Source: Thioglobus_B sp964558405
GTDB taxonomy: Bacteria > Pseudomonadota > Gammaproteobacteria > PS1 > Pseudothioglobaceae
Reading direction: 5' to 3'
DNA length: 64,000 nucleotides
Assembly: GCA_964558405.1 (NCBI GenBank)
Contig: CAZLDG010000002.1
Location: 1 to 64,000 of the forward strand
The notes below the pieces were generated by a model. It did not search any database. It saw only the letters and a program-made list of their open reading frames with translations, and was not told the DNA's origin. The translations under genes were made by a program, and so were the position numbers. This document shows, one piece after another, positions 18,382-27,250 of this stretch. Position 1 is the stretch's first letter. Each line of letters starts with the position of its first letter.

Positions 18382-18666
18382 CTAAGATTTGTTGTAGCTA
18401 AGCACCATAGCACGCTTGTCGGCACTGGACTGCGTGGCTGAGATAATATCTTGCTCTAACAAGACGCCAACCGCACGTTTAATGGTGGACAATGAATATT
18501 TCGAGAAGTATTGATCCTTGGTAATGGCGGTAATGTTGGCGTTTTCTGTGTGCATGATAAACTCAAGCACGGCTTTTTCGACTTCTGACAAGGCGTCAAA
18601 GCCCATCTCACGCTCATAAGCATCCAGTGAACGTCGTAATTCGAATAATTTGTCTAAAGCTTTCAT
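18382..18666 (-). CDS. Small winged helix-turn-helix protein, MarR-like
   Basis: A 94-residue protein. After an N-terminal helix (LDKLFELRRSLDAYEREMG), residues about 25-90 look like a winged helix: SEVEKAVLEFIM, then YSLSTIKRAVGVLLEQDI as the likely recognition part, and a wing with DKRAMVLSYN. The protein lacks the long dimerisation helices of full MarR proteins. It has its own promoter and lies ahead of the MASE1-like gene on the same strand. Targets are unknown. It could regulate its neighbour through the 18304-18317 palindrome. Confidence 0.75.
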   Translation of the reverse strand: MKALDKLFELRRSLDAYEREMGFDALSEVEKAVLEFIMHTENANITAITKDQYFSKYSLSTIKRAVGVLLEQDIISATQSSADKRAMVLSYNKS

Positions 18667-18693
18667 GATTTTTATGGTTCCCTAAAAGCCCTT

Positions 18694-18723
18694 ATTATAA
18701 ACTATAAATTCAATAAAAACCAA
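18694..18723 (-). promoter_or_regulatory. Promoter of the winged-helix gene
   Basis: On the minus strand TTGGTT (18718-18723), 18 bases, then TATAAT (18694-18699), ending about 28 bases ahead of the ATG at 18666. It lies in the 81-base gap after the PfkB kinase gene. Confidence 0.55.
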
Positions 18724-18747
18724 TTACAACCAATACAAGTCACGCCA

Positions 18748-19692
18748 TTAGGCAAATAAAGCCTCGCCATATTGCTGCTGATACAACTGCTCAATCTCAG
18801 CCAAATCAAACCGGTGGTTTTGTGTACCCAGATGGGCAATCTTAATCGCACCTAACAGTCCAGCCAGTTGCCCGGTGGTCTTCCAATCCAGCTCGTTCAT
18901 AATGCCATACAATAGACCGGCGCGATAAGCATCGCCACAACCGGTTGGATCTTGCGTACTCTGGGCTTTTGCTACCTGAATATCGATCATCTCACCGCCC
19001 GTATGAATCTCGCTACCCTCGCCACCCTTGGTGATAATAAGTGCCTTCACTTTGCCAGCAATGGTGTCTAAATCTAGCCCAGTTTTGTCTTGGAGCATTT
19101 GCGACTCATAATCATTGAGCGCCACATAATCCGCTTGCTCAACAAAGTTAATCAACTCTTCACCGCTGAACATCGGCATACCCTGGCCCGGATCAAAGAT
19201 AAAAGGAATGCCTGCTTGAGAGAATTGCTGTGCATGCTCAATCATACCGTCACGCCCATCGGGAGAGACAATACCGATATCCACTGCACTAACATCGCTC
19301 ACTTTGTTTTGGTGTGATTCGCCCATGGCACCTGGATGAAAAGCCGTAATCTGATTGTCATCCATATCCGTGGTAATAAAGGCTTGTCCGGTATAGCTGC
19401 CTTCAACCACCTTAATATGGGTGGTATTCATATGTTCCAATTCCATTTGACGCTGATAAGGTCCGAAGTCTTCACCCACAGTTGCCATGGGAATGGTGTT
19501 GGCACCTAATAGGTGTAGGTTGTAAGCAATATTGCCACCACAGCCACCAAACTCCTTGCGCATACTCGGCACCAAAAACGACACGTTTAACATGTGCACC
19601 TTGTCTGGCAAAATGTGATTCTTAAACTGATCATGAAATACCATGATGGAATCAAAAGCGTATGAGCCGCAAATCAGTGCTGTTTTACTCAT
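18748..19692 (-). CDS. PfkB family carbohydrate/adenosine kinase
   Basis: A 314-residue ribokinase-fold kinase. The first PfkB signature is GGCGGNIAYNLHLLG (about 49-63) and the second is DPTGCGDAYRAGLLYG with catalytic Asp in GCGD (about 250). The substrate pocket resembles proteins annotated as adenosine kinase in proteobacteria, but the phosphate acceptor cannot be settled by reading. It is the last gene of the hemE-trpA-accD-fkpB-ispH run, 16 bases after ispH. Confidence 0.88.
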   Translation of the reverse strand: MSKTALICGSYAFDSIMVFHDQFKNHILPDKVHMLNVSFLVPSMRKEFGGCGGNIAYNLHLLGANTIPMATVGEDFGPYQRQMELEHMNTTHIKVVEGSYTGQAFITTDMDDNQITAFHPGAMGESHQNKVSDVSAVDIGIVSPDGRDGMIEHAQQFSQAGIPFIFDPGQGMPMFSGEELINFVEQADYVALNDYESQMLQDKTGLDLDTIAGKVKALIITKGGEGSEIHTGGEMIDIQVAKAQSTQDPTGCGDAYRAGLLYGIMNELDWKTTGQLAGLLGAIKIAHLGTQNHRFDLAEIEQLYQQQYGEALFA

Positions 19693-19708
19693 TATTATCT
19701 CCTTGGGA

Positions 19709-20635
19709 TTATCTTAATTCTTCTGGCACCGGAAAATGGGTGTTTTCCGCCGCGCCGCTTAACTCGTCTGTACTGCTGGCACCATAATCACGTAAGTAAC
19801 CCAGTACCTCTTGCACCAACACCTCGGGCGCTGAGGCGCCAGCTGTAACGCCAACAATCTCAACATCTGTCAACCAGTTGGAGTCAATCTCATCAGCGCC
19901 ATCAATCAAATACGCCGGCTTGCCGAGTTTTTGTGCAATCTCTCGCAAACGATTAGAGTTTGAGGAGTTTTTAGAGCCGAGCACCAGTAAGACATCAGCG
20001 GTTTTCATCAAATCTTTCACCGCGTCTTGGCGGTTTTGAGTGGCATAACAAATGTCGTCTTTTTTTGGCGCATTAATTTGTGGGAACTTGGCGCTTAACG
20101 CCTTAACAATATGCTGAGTATCATCCACCGAGAGCGTGGTTTGTGTCGTATAGGAAATCGCGGTGGTGTCAGGAAATTGTAAACGCTCAACATCGGCCTG
20201 GGTCTCAACCAACGTCACCGACTTGCCTGGTGCTGACTGACCCAGGGTGCCCTCAACCTCAGGATGACCCTTGTGACCAATTAGCAGCACCTGGGCATCT
20301 TGCTTTTGATTGCGCACCACCTCTTTGTGCACCTTGGTTACCAATGGGCAGGTGGCATCATAGATTGTGCTGGCCATATCTTGTGCCTTGGCGCGAACCG
20401 CTTGTGAAACTCCATGTGCACTAAAAATAACCACAGCCTGATCTGGCACTTCATCGATTTCTTTGACAAAGATTGCGCCTTTTTGCTTGAGATCACCGAC
20501 CACAAATTTATTGTGTACCACTTCATTGCGCACATAAACGGGGGCACCATGAATCTTCAACGCGCGCTCAACAATTTCAATGGCGCGATCAACACCGGCA
20601 CAAAATCCACGCGGATTGGCTAGTAGCACCTTCAC
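19709..20635 (-). CDS. ispH: 4-hydroxy-3-methylbut-2-enyl diphosphate reductase
   Basis: The last enzyme of the MEP isoprenoid pathway, making IPP and DMAPP. The 308-residue protein has the three cluster-binding cysteines Cys12, Cys96 and Cys196 (PRGFCAGV, DATCPLV, ICYATQNRQ) and the HGVS motif. Its start overlaps the fkpB stop by 4 bases; the fkpB-ispH pairing is also found in E. coli. Confidence 0.97.
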   Translation of the reverse strand: MKVLLANPRGFCAGVDRAIEIVERALKIHGAPVYVRNEVVHNKFVVGDLKQKGAIFVKEIDEVPDQAVVIFSAHGVSQAVRAKAQDMASTIYDATCPLVTKVHKEVVRNQKQDAQVLLIGHKGHPEVEGTLGQSAPGKSVTLVETQADVERLQFPDTTAISYTTQTTLSVDDTQHIVKALSAKFPQINAPKKDDICYATQNRQDAVKDLMKTADVLLVLGSKNSSNSNRLREIAQKLGKPAYLIDGADEIDSNWLTDVEIVGVTAGASAPEVLVQEVLGYLRDYGASSTDELSGAAENTHFPVPEELR

Positions 20636-21042
20636 GTATTCGCTGCCAACAAACTAACTTGAAAAACAATATCCGCGCCAGCCAATGGGTGGTTGAAGTC
20701 CACGGTAATATCATCGCCCTCAATCTGGGCAATAGTGCCGATATAAGCGTCACCTGCAGGTGTGGCAAACTCCACCACGTTGTCCAGTTCAATGGCTAAA
20801 TCACTAGGGAACTCACCTCGGCTCATGACTTGGATAGCCTCGGTATAAGACGGGCCGAAGGCCTGATCAGCGCTGAGCAAAAATGTACGCTCTTCTCCCG
20901 CCTCCATCTCCGCCACACAAGATTCCAGACAAGGGTCGAGTTGACCGTCGCCTATTGAAAATTCTAAAGGAGTATCGCCTGATTCATCGACCAGTGCGCC
21001 ATTTGCATGATTAAGCTGATAATGTATTTTGTAATCAGCCAT
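20632..21042 (-). CDS. fkpB: FKBP-type peptidyl-prolyl isomerase, SlpA/FkpB type
   Basis: A 136-residue prolyl isomerase/chaperone of the SlyD/SlpA class. An FKBP core is split by an inserted flap domain (about 70-115). The N-terminus is IHYQLNHANGALVDESG and PLEFSIGDGQLDPCLES holds the conserved region. It lacks the His-rich tail of SlyD, which favours SlpA/FkpB. It overlaps accD by 8 bases and ispH by 4. Confidence 0.92.
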   Translation of the reverse strand: MADYKIHYQLNHANGALVDESGDTPLEFSIGDGQLDPCLESCVAEMEAGEERTFLLSADQAFGPSYTEAIQVMSRGEFPSDLAIELDNVVEFATPAGDAYIGTIAQIEGDDITVDFNHPLAGADIVFQVSLLAANT

Positions 21043-21880
21043 TGTGCGTCAACGCACTCAGTATCTGGTGAACTTTATCACGCAGATCTGCACGATGCAC
21101 AATCATATCAATTGCGCCTTTTTCTAGCAAGAACTCACTGCGCTGGAAGCCTTCTGGCAATTCTTCACGCACCGTCTGCTCGACCACACGTGGCCCTGCA
21201 AAGCCTACCAAGGCATTTGGCTCAGCAATATGAATATCGCCCAACATGGCAAAACTGGCACTCACACCACCCATGGTAGGATCGGTTAGTACCGAGACAA
21301 ATGGAATTTTTTTCTCGTCCATGAGCTTAACCGCCAACGAGGTTTTACTCATTTGCATTAAAGAGATTAAACCCTCTTGCATACGCGCACCGCCCGAGGC
21401 TGAAAAACAAATTAGTGGTACACCGGTGGCCAGGCTTTCTTGTGCAGCGCGAACAAATTTCTCGCCCACAACCGAGCCCATTGAGCCACCCATAAATTTA
21501 AATTCAAAAGCAGCAACCACCACGTTCATACCGTGTAAGGTACCTTTTTTAACCACTAAGGCTTCATTCTCTCCTGTGGCTTTTTTGGCCTGCGCGTAAC
21601 GGTCTTTATATTTTTTCTGATCTCTAAAGTTTAGTGGGTCGGCTGATTGCAAATTCTCGCCAATTTCGCTCTGATTGTCCTTATCTAAGAATCCATCGAT
21701 ACGGTCTCTGGCAGAAATGCGCATATGATGATCACACTTCGGACAAACATAATTCAGCTCAACCAACTCTTCAGAATATAAGGTGGCTTCACACTTAGGA
21801 CACTTGCTCCAAAGCCCCTCTGGAATGTTCTTTTTGGCTACGCTGCTAATGGAAGGTAGAATTTTTTCAAGCCAGCTCAT
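21035..21880 (-). CDS. accD: Acetyl-CoA carboxylase carboxyltransferase subunit beta
   Basis: Half of the carboxyltransferase that makes malonyl-CoA for fatty acid synthesis. The 281-residue protein has a four-cysteine zinc ribbon (Cys27, Cys30, Cys46, Cys49) and the crotonase-fold core with SASGGARMQEGL and DPTMGGVSASFAMLGD. accB and accC are at 58.5-60.3 kb; accA is not in the window. It follows trpA, a common gammaproteobacterial order. Confidence 0.97.
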   Translation of the reverse strand: MSWLEKILPSISSVAKKNIPEGLWSKCPKCEATLYSEELVELNYVCPKCDHHMRISARDRIDGFLDKDNQSEIGENLQSADPLNFRDQKKYKDRYAQAKKATGENEALVVKKGTLHGMNVVVAAFEFKFMGGSMGSVVGEKFVRAAQESLATGVPLICFSASGGARMQEGLISLMQMSKTSLAVKLMDEKKIPFVSVLTDPTMGGVSASFAMLGDIHIAEPNALVGFAGPRVVEQTVREELPEGFQRSEFLLEKGAIDMIVHRADLRDKVHQILSALTHNG

Positions 21881-21891
21881 CTTAATGCTCC

Positions 21892-22692
21892 TTAATTAAT
21901 TGCTTGCGCTATTTCAGTGGCTAAAGCGCCAACGCTTGCAATCATTTTATCCTTATTTGTGGCGTGGCGCTCTACAAATGCGACCAGAGATGAACCCACA
22001 ATCACCGCGTCTGCGGTTTGTGAAACTGCCTTGGCACTCTGAGCATCTTTAATACCAAAACCCACGCCCACCGGTAAATCAATATACTGACGGATTCTTT
22101 GCATATTGGTATTAACAGAATCAATATCCAAATTACCGCTACCCGTCACCCCTTTCAGGGAAACAAAATAAACAAATCCTGAGGCAATATTGGCCAAAGA
22201 CGCCAAACGCTCATTGGTTGTGGTTGGTGCCACCAAGAAAATAAAATCAATGGCTTGTGCGTCCAAATACGGTTTTAAATCATGCGCTTCTTCTGGCGGC
22301 ATATCCACCACCAAAATACCATCAACCCCTGCGGTTTTAGCATCCTGAGCAAAACGCTCATAGCCATAGACTTCAATCGGATTGAGATAGCCCATGAGCA
22401 CAATCGCTGTTGTGTCGTTATCGGCTCTAAAACGCGTCACCAACGCCAATACATCGGTCAAGCTAACGCCATCGGCCACAGCGCGTTCATGCGACTTGGC
22501 AATCACTGGACCATCGGCCATTGGGTCTGAAAAGGGCACACCCAACTCAATCACACTGGCACCTGAATCCACCAAGGTGTTCATCAGTGTCAAAGTATTA
22601 TCAAGACCACTGTCTCCTGCGGTAATAAAAGGAATAAAAGCCTTTTGATTATCGCTCTTGAGTTGGGTGAAAATACCGCTGAGTCTTGACAT
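21892..22692 (-). CDS. trpA: Tryptophan synthase alpha chain
   Basis: Cleaves indole-3-glycerol phosphate to indole and glyceraldehyde 3-phosphate. The 266-residue TIM barrel has catalytic Glu49 and Asp60 in IELGVPFSDPMADGP and the phosphate-binding GVGFGIKD. It starts 2 bases after hemE and is separated from trpB (29.8 kb) by about 7 kb, although the enzyme works as an alpha-beta complex. Confidence 0.97.
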   Translation of the reverse strand: MSRLSGIFTQLKSDNQKAFIPFITAGDSGLDNTLTLMNTLVDSGASVIELGVPFSDPMADGPVIAKSHERAVADGVSLTDVLALVTRFRADNDTTAIVLMGYLNPIEVYGYERFAQDAKTAGVDGILVVDMPPEEAHDLKPYLDAQAIDFIFLVAPTTTNERLASLANIASGFVYFVSLKGVTGSGNLDIDSVNTNMQRIRQYIDLPVGVGFGIKDAQSAKAVSQTADAVIVGSSLVAFVERHATNKDKMIASVGALATEIAQAIN

Positions 22693-22694
22693 AA

Positions 22695-23738
22695 TTATCG
22701 CTGCGTAAACTCGTGAACACTATCAACCAGTACTTTCATATGCTCTGGATTGACATCGGGTGAGATACCGTGTCCTAGGTTGAATACATGACCGGTATCA
22801 CCCTCAAACTGATCCAAGACTTTTTTCACCTCGGCGCGAATCTTATCCGGTGAAGCATACAACACACAAGGATCCAAATTACCCTGTAGTGCTACCTTGT
22901 CGCCAATACGTCTTTGCGCATCACCCAGCTCAACCGTCCAATCCAGTCCAACACCATCACAACCGCTATCGGCAATTTGCTCTAACCACATGGCACCACC
23001 CTTGGTAAACAGAGTCACTGGGATGGTCTTGCCCTGATATTCACGCTCAATACCGTCAACAATTTTGCTCATATAACGCAGTGAAAACTCTTGGTAGCTA
23101 TGCTGATTTAATAGACCACCCCAGGTGTCAAAAATCATCACCGAGTCAGCGCCAGCATGAATTTGACCATTGAGATAATCAATAATGGTATCCGCCAACT
23201 TGTCCAACAACTGGTGCATATGTGTTGGATTTTCATACATGAGACCTTTAACCTTGGCAAAGTTCTTGCTCGAACCACCCTCAACCATATAAGTGGCCAA
23301 AGTCCAAGGGCTGCCGGTAAAGCCGATTAGTGGTGCGCGACTGCCTAGTGCACCTTTAATGGTTGAAACCGCATCGGTAACATAGGCCAAATCCGAACCT
23401 ACATCAGGTCTTTTCAGGTTTTGAATATCGCTTAAATTGCTAATCGGCTTGGTAAATTTAGGTCCTTCGCCTTCGGAAAAATACAAGCCCAAATCCATTG
23501 CATCAGGAATGGTCAGAATGTCAGAAAATAAGATGGCTGCATCCAGATCGTAACGATCCAGTGGCTGCATGGTAACCTCACAAGCCAAATCAGGCGACTT
23601 ACACAAGGTTAGGAAATCACCGGCTTTTTTGCGCGTGGCTCGATACTCAGGAAGATAGCGTCCCGCTTGGCGCATCACCCAAATTGGGGTGCGTGTGGTT
23701 GGCTGCTTTAATAAGGCATTAATATAATCAAATGACAT
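22695..23738 (-). CDS. hemE: Uroporphyrinogen decarboxylase
   Basis: Converts uroporphyrinogen III to coproporphyrinogen III in heme synthesis. The 347-residue protein has the family signature WVMRQAGRYLPEYRATR (Arg23 and Arg27 among it) and FSDILTIPDAMDLGL. The C-terminal FNLGHGISPDVNPEHMK is also conserved. It heads the trpA-accD-fkpB-ispH run. A TATAAT on the minus strand at about 23772, just past the rpmE terminator, is a possible own promoter. Confidence 0.97.
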   Translation of the reverse strand: MSFDYINALLKQPTTRTPIWVMRQAGRYLPEYRATRKKAGDFLTLCKSPDLACEVTMQPLDRYDLDAAILFSDILTIPDAMDLGLYFSEGEGPKFTKPISNLSDIQNLKRPDVGSDLAYVTDAVSTIKGALGSRAPLIGFTGSPWTLATYMVEGGSSKNFAKVKGLMYENPTHMHQLLDKLADTIIDYLNGQIHAGADSVMIFDTWGGLLNQHSYQEFSLRYMSKIVDGIEREYQGKTIPVTLFTKGGAMWLEQIADSGCDGVGLDWTVELGDAQRRIGDKVALQGNLDPCVLYASPDKIRAEVKKVLDQFEGDTGHVFNLGHGISPDVNPEHMKVLVDSVHEFTQR

Positions 23739-23791
23739 GCGTTTGGGTCTTAAAAATGAATGTCACAATTATAACGATTCGCGCATAAAAA

Positions 23792-23809
23792 AAGCCACTA
23801 AAGTGGCTT
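23792..23809 (-). terminator. rpmE terminator
   Basis: Perfect 8-bp stem AAGCCACT-N2-AGTGGCTT followed on the minus strand by a run of seven T. It lies 23 bases past the rpmE stop and separates rpmE from hemE. Confidence 0.88.
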
Positions 23810-23832
23810 CTTTTATTAAGTTTGATAAGCGT

Positions 23833-24045
23833 TTAACGCTTGAATGCAGCGTAGCGTGATTTGAATTTCTCAACACGGCCCGCACTATCCATAATTTTTT
23901 GCTTACCTGTATAAAACGGGTGACAGCTTGAACAAACATCTAGGTGTAGTTCTTCTTTACCAACGGTTGAACGTGTCTCGAAGGTGTTGCCACATGAGCA
24001 AACTACTTTAATGTCGTTGTAATCAGGATGAATATCTGCTTTCAT
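23833..24045 (-). CDS. rpmE: 50S ribosomal protein L31
   Basis: A 70-residue ribosomal protein of the zinc-binding (C+) type, with Cys16, Cys18, Cys38 and Cys41 in CSCGNTF and CSSCHPFYTG. The start MKADIHPDY is the family norm. It has its own promoter and terminator. No zinc-free paralogue is in the window. Confidence 0.97.
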   Translation of the reverse strand: MKADIHPDYNDIKVVCSCGNTFETRSTVGKEELHLDVCSSCHPFYTGKQKIMDSAGRVEKFKSRYAAFKR

Positions 24046-24080
24046 AGTCTTAAAACTTTACTAAATACCAAAGAGGGTGA

Positions 24081-24109
24081 ATTATATACTAGTTGACTGA
24101 CGCTTGCGA
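24081..24109 (-). promoter_or_regulatory. rpmE promoter
   Basis: On the minus strand TCGCAA (24104-24109), 17 bases, then TATAAT (24081-24086), about 36 bases before the rpmE ATG. It falls in the 71-base gap after the copper ATPase gene. The -10 is perfect and the -35 weak. Confidence 0.5.
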
Positions 24110-24116
24110 ATATTTT

Positions 24117-26513
24117 TTACTTGGATTTAAGTCGCATAGCGTTGCCAATCACAATAATTGATGAAATCGGCATAACGATGGCTGCAAACAGCGGCGTGGC
24201 CTTAGCCATCATCGCCAAGGGTATCATCACTGCGTTATAGCTTAGGGCGAAAACAATGTTTTGTTTGATGATGCGTTGAGTATTTCTCGATAAGCTTAGC
24301 GCCTGAACAATAGGCGCCAAGGTTGACTTTAGTACCACCACATCTGCGTGCTGAGCTGAGATGTCTGAGCCCGAACCAATGGCAATAGAAGTATCGGCCT
24401 GTACCAAAGCTGGCGCATCATTAACACCATCACCCACCATCAATGTAACACCGCTTTGCTGGATGCGCTTCACATGCTCGGCTTTATCACTTGGCAATAC
24501 GCCAGCAATCACCCGATCAATGCCCAACTCATCAGCCACGCACTGGGCCACGCTAGGACTATCACCGGTGAGCATGGTGATGTTCTTACCCATGGTCTTA
24601 AGCTGCTCAACGCTCTGGCGCGCATCTGCCTTAACCCTGTCTTTTAAGGCAATAAAACCCAGCACCTGTTGCGTATCTGCACACCAAATACAGCTGCTGC
24701 CCGTTTGTTCCAAAGCTTGTGCTTGTGTAAGCAATTCGCTTGCTGGCGCGTGCGGCATAAAACCCAGATTGCCAACGCGATATTGCTGCTCGTCAATATT
24801 GGCCTGTACACCACTACCCGGCATCGACTCAAATTGATCAATGGCGTGGAAATCCTTGGATTCATTAGCCTGTACAATAGCAATGGCCAGCGGATGTTCT
24901 GAGTTTTTCTCGATACTACTCACCAGCTTAATAAAGCGCGTCTCTTCCATCTCGCAAACCACCTTAGCAAGGGAGAAGCTACCCATGGTTAGGGTGCCGG
25001 TTTTATCAAGAACAATATTTTCGACTCGATCTAGCAACTCTAGAGCGTCGCCATTTTTAATCAAAATTTTCTTTTTGGCAGCAGCGCCAGAGGCCACAGC
25101 AATACTCATTGGCGTGGCCAGACCAAAGGCGCAAGGACAGGTGATAATCAGTACACTCACACCACTGAGTAGCGCCAAGTCAAAATCCTGTGGATACCAA
25201 TACCAAAATGTCAGCAGTGCCAGCAAAATCGTGGTGCTGACAAAATATGGAATGATGCGATCAATGGTGCAAACAATTGAGGTTTTGGTCTGCTTGGTAT
25301 TTTCCACCAAGTCCACAATCTTACTGAGCGTTGAGTTGCGCGCCAATTGCGTCACTTCAACTTCTAGGGCGCCATTGGCATTGACCGATCCAGCAAATAC
25401 TTCATCACCCAAATCTTTAGAAATGGGTAGCGACTCTCCGGTTAGTAGCGATTCATCCACGCTGGATTTACCCCTAATGACTGTGGCATCAACGGCAATA
25501 CGCTCACCGGGCTTAATCAGTACCACATCGCCAATACCAATGTTGCTAATCGGAGTAATAACTTCTTGATCATCGCGTCTAACCAGGGCGACCTTGGGTT
25601 GTAATTGTTGCAATGAACTGGAGGCTGAGAGTGCCGATTTTTTACTAGAGGCTTCTAGGTAACGACCAATTAAAATCACAAAAATAAAGTTCACTACTGT
25701 ATCGAAATACACCTCGGTTGAGCTCGAAAAACCCAACAACACATAAGTAGAATAGATATAGGTAGTCAGCGCGCCAATGGAAATCGGCACGTCCATATTC
25801 ATAAAGCCGTTTTTAATGCCGAAATAGGCGCTTTGCAAAAAGCCCCAGCCCGAATAAAACAAAGTCGGCGTTGCCAAGGCGAACGAGAGATACTGGAAAT
25901 ATCCATAATACTTACCTTCAGCTGCACCGGTGTACATGGCAATGGAAATCCACATCAGGTTCATCATAGTAAAGGCCGCAAAACCGATGCGATATAGCAT
26001 TTGCTTGTTTTTCTTATTGGCACTGGCCTCGGCTAGATTTTGTTCATACGGCATGGCCGCATAACCCAAATCGGCCAGTCTTTGCATCAGCGTTGATAAC
26101 GCCACTTCCTCGTCACGCCAATTAAGTCGAATGCGCTTATCGGTAAGATTAACTCGCGCCCACACCACGCCTTTGATTGCCATTAGAGATTTTTCAATCA
26201 ACCAAACGCAGGCCGCGCAATGAATGGTATCACTAATCAGGGTAATGGTCTTGGTGCCCGGTTCGGCACTCTCTAAAAACGGCGTTTGAAAAGCATCTGA
26301 ATCATAAAACTCTAGCGGGTATTCCAGCTCAACTGCCGGCAAGATATTGCCGCTTTGTTTGTCATAAAATGAGCCCAAACCACTGCCATAGATGGTTTGA
26401 CAAACACTGGCGCAACCCACGCAGCAAAAATCTCGTACTTCGTCTTGTACCTCAGCTTGGATTTTATTGTGTTCGTTGACCGCTAAAGAACAGTGATAAC
26501 AATGCGTGCTCAT
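24117..26513 (-). CDS. ccoI: Copper-transporting P1B-type ATPase, CcoI/FixI type
   Basis: A membrane ATPase of about 798 residues. The N-terminus has a cysteine-rich metal-binding part (CYHC at 5-8; CCVGCASVC at 30-38) and an HMA-like site HCAAC (Cys99, Cys102). Membrane helices follow with the ion-path motif CPC in ITCPCAFGLATP, then TGES, the phosphorylation site DKTGTLT, SEHPLA and GDGVNDAP. This architecture is that of CcoI, which supplies copper for cbb3 oxidase assembly; no cco oxidase genes are in the window. ATG 26513 fits the family start; GTG 26540 is an alternative. Confidence 0.9.
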   Translation of the reverse strand: MSTHCYHCSLAVNEHNKIQAEVQDEVRDFCCVGCASVCQTIYGSGLGSFYDKQSGNILPAVELEYPLEFYDSDAFQTPFLESAEPGTKTITLISDTIHCAACVWLIEKSLMAIKGVVWARVNLTDKRIRLNWRDEEVALSTLMQRLADLGYAAMPYEQNLAEASANKKNKQMLYRIGFAAFTMMNLMWISIAMYTGAAEGKYYGYFQYLSFALATPTLFYSGWGFLQSAYFGIKNGFMNMDVPISIGALTTYIYSTYVLLGFSSSTEVYFDTVVNFIFVILIGRYLEASSKKSALSASSSLQQLQPKVALVRRDDQEVITPISNIGIGDVVLIKPGERIAVDATVIRGKSSVDESLLTGESLPISKDLGDEVFAGSVNANGALEVEVTQLARNSTLSKIVDLVENTKQTKTSIVCTIDRIIPYFVSTTILLALLTFWYWYPQDFDLALLSGVSVLIITCPCAFGLATPMSIAVASGAAAKKKILIKNGDALELLDRVENIVLDKTGTLTMGSFSLAKVVCEMEETRFIKLVSSIEKNSEHPLAIAIVQANESKDFHAIDQFESMPGSGVQANIDEQQYRVGNLGFMPHAPASELLTQAQALEQTGSSCIWCADTQQVLGFIALKDRVKADARQSVEQLKTMGKNITMLTGDSPSVAQCVADELGIDRVIAGVLPSDKAEHVKRIQQSGVTLMVGDGVNDAPALVQADTSIAIGSGSDISAQHADVVVLKSTLAPIVQALSLSRNTQRIIKQNIVFALSYNAVMIPLAMMAKATPLFAAIVMPISSIIVIGNAMRLKSK

Positions 26514-26527
26514 GGCGTTTGATTTTA

Positions 26528-26557
26528 TTGTATTTTTCACCTAAGGTCTCTTATAAT
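26528..26557 (+). promoter_or_regulatory. Promoter of the secreted-protein/glmU run
   Basis: TTGTAT (26528-26533), 18 bases, TATAAT (26552-26557), about 28 bases ahead of the ATG at 26585. It sits in the divergent gap with ccoI and probably also drives glmU and the MFS gene, which follow closely. Confidence 0.55.
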
Positions 26558-26584
26558 GTCATCATCTCATTAAACAAATAGACT

Positions 26585-27244
26585 ATGCGACGTTGGGCTT
26601 TACTTGCACTGCTAACCTTGGGACTGGGCACTGCTCATGCCTTAGAGCAGATTCAACTCTATAAACAATTCTTGGTTGGCACTCCCAAGGTGTTTTTACA
26701 AAAAACCTTGCCACTAGAGGACTGCAGTCAAAAATACGAAGCGGGCACCCTGTGCTTACAGAATCACTCTTTGGCTGGCGAAAAAGCCGAGATGGCTTTT
26801 CGCTTTTTAAAAGACCGCCTGGTATCCATACTCTTGTACATGCCACTGGATGATGCCAGCAAGGTCAAAAAAATGTACTATGCGCTAAAGACACAATTTG
26901 ACTTGGTACTGATTGAAGACGGCAACAATCGTTTTGACATACTCGAGGTCAGTGCCAATACTTTTAACAAAAGCGAATTCACGCAGCTTATTGCCGATTT
27001 TGAAAACGAAGCCTATCAAAAACACAGCATCAAATACACTTTTATCAGTAAAGACGATTTTCTAACTCAGTCACGCAAGGCCAGAAACTTTGCCGATTTG
27101 TTTAAAGACGCACCACTGAAAATGCGCGCTGCTACCTATAGTGTTGGACGTCAAAACAATCAGGTGATTGGCACCATCACCTTTTTAGTGCCAGGCATTA
27201 CCGAAGCCTATTTAGAGCAAAACCCCATTGTTGAGAATTTCTAA
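26585..27244 (+). CDS. Secreted protein of unknown function
   Basis: A 219-residue protein with a clear Sec signal peptide (MRRWALLALLTLGLGTAHA, likely cleaved after residue 19), so it is periplasmic or secreted. Two cysteines (Cys47, Cys57) in the mature part could form a disulfide. No recognised domain or repeat is visible; the body is a mixed alpha/beta-like sequence with many charged residues. glmU starts 6 bases after its stop, so it is cotranscribed with a cell-envelope precursor gene. Function unknown. Confidence 0.85.
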   Translation: MRRWALLALLTLGLGTAHALEQIQLYKQFLVGTPKVFLQKTLPLEDCSQKYEAGTLCLQNHSLAGEKAEMAFRFLKDRLVSILLYMPLDDASKVKKMYYALKTQFDLVLIEDGNNRFDILEVSANTFNKSEFTQLIADFENEAYQKHSIKYTFISKDDFLTQSRKARNFADLFKDAPLKMRAATYSVGRQNNQVIGTITFLVPGITEAYLEQNPIVENF

Positions 27245-27250
27245 AGCCCT

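Noticed and set aside
24361..25569. Two long open frames (158 and 242 residues) on the plus strand
   Set aside because: They lie entirely opposite ccoI, whose motifs are intact, and have no recognisable protein features or ribosome site.
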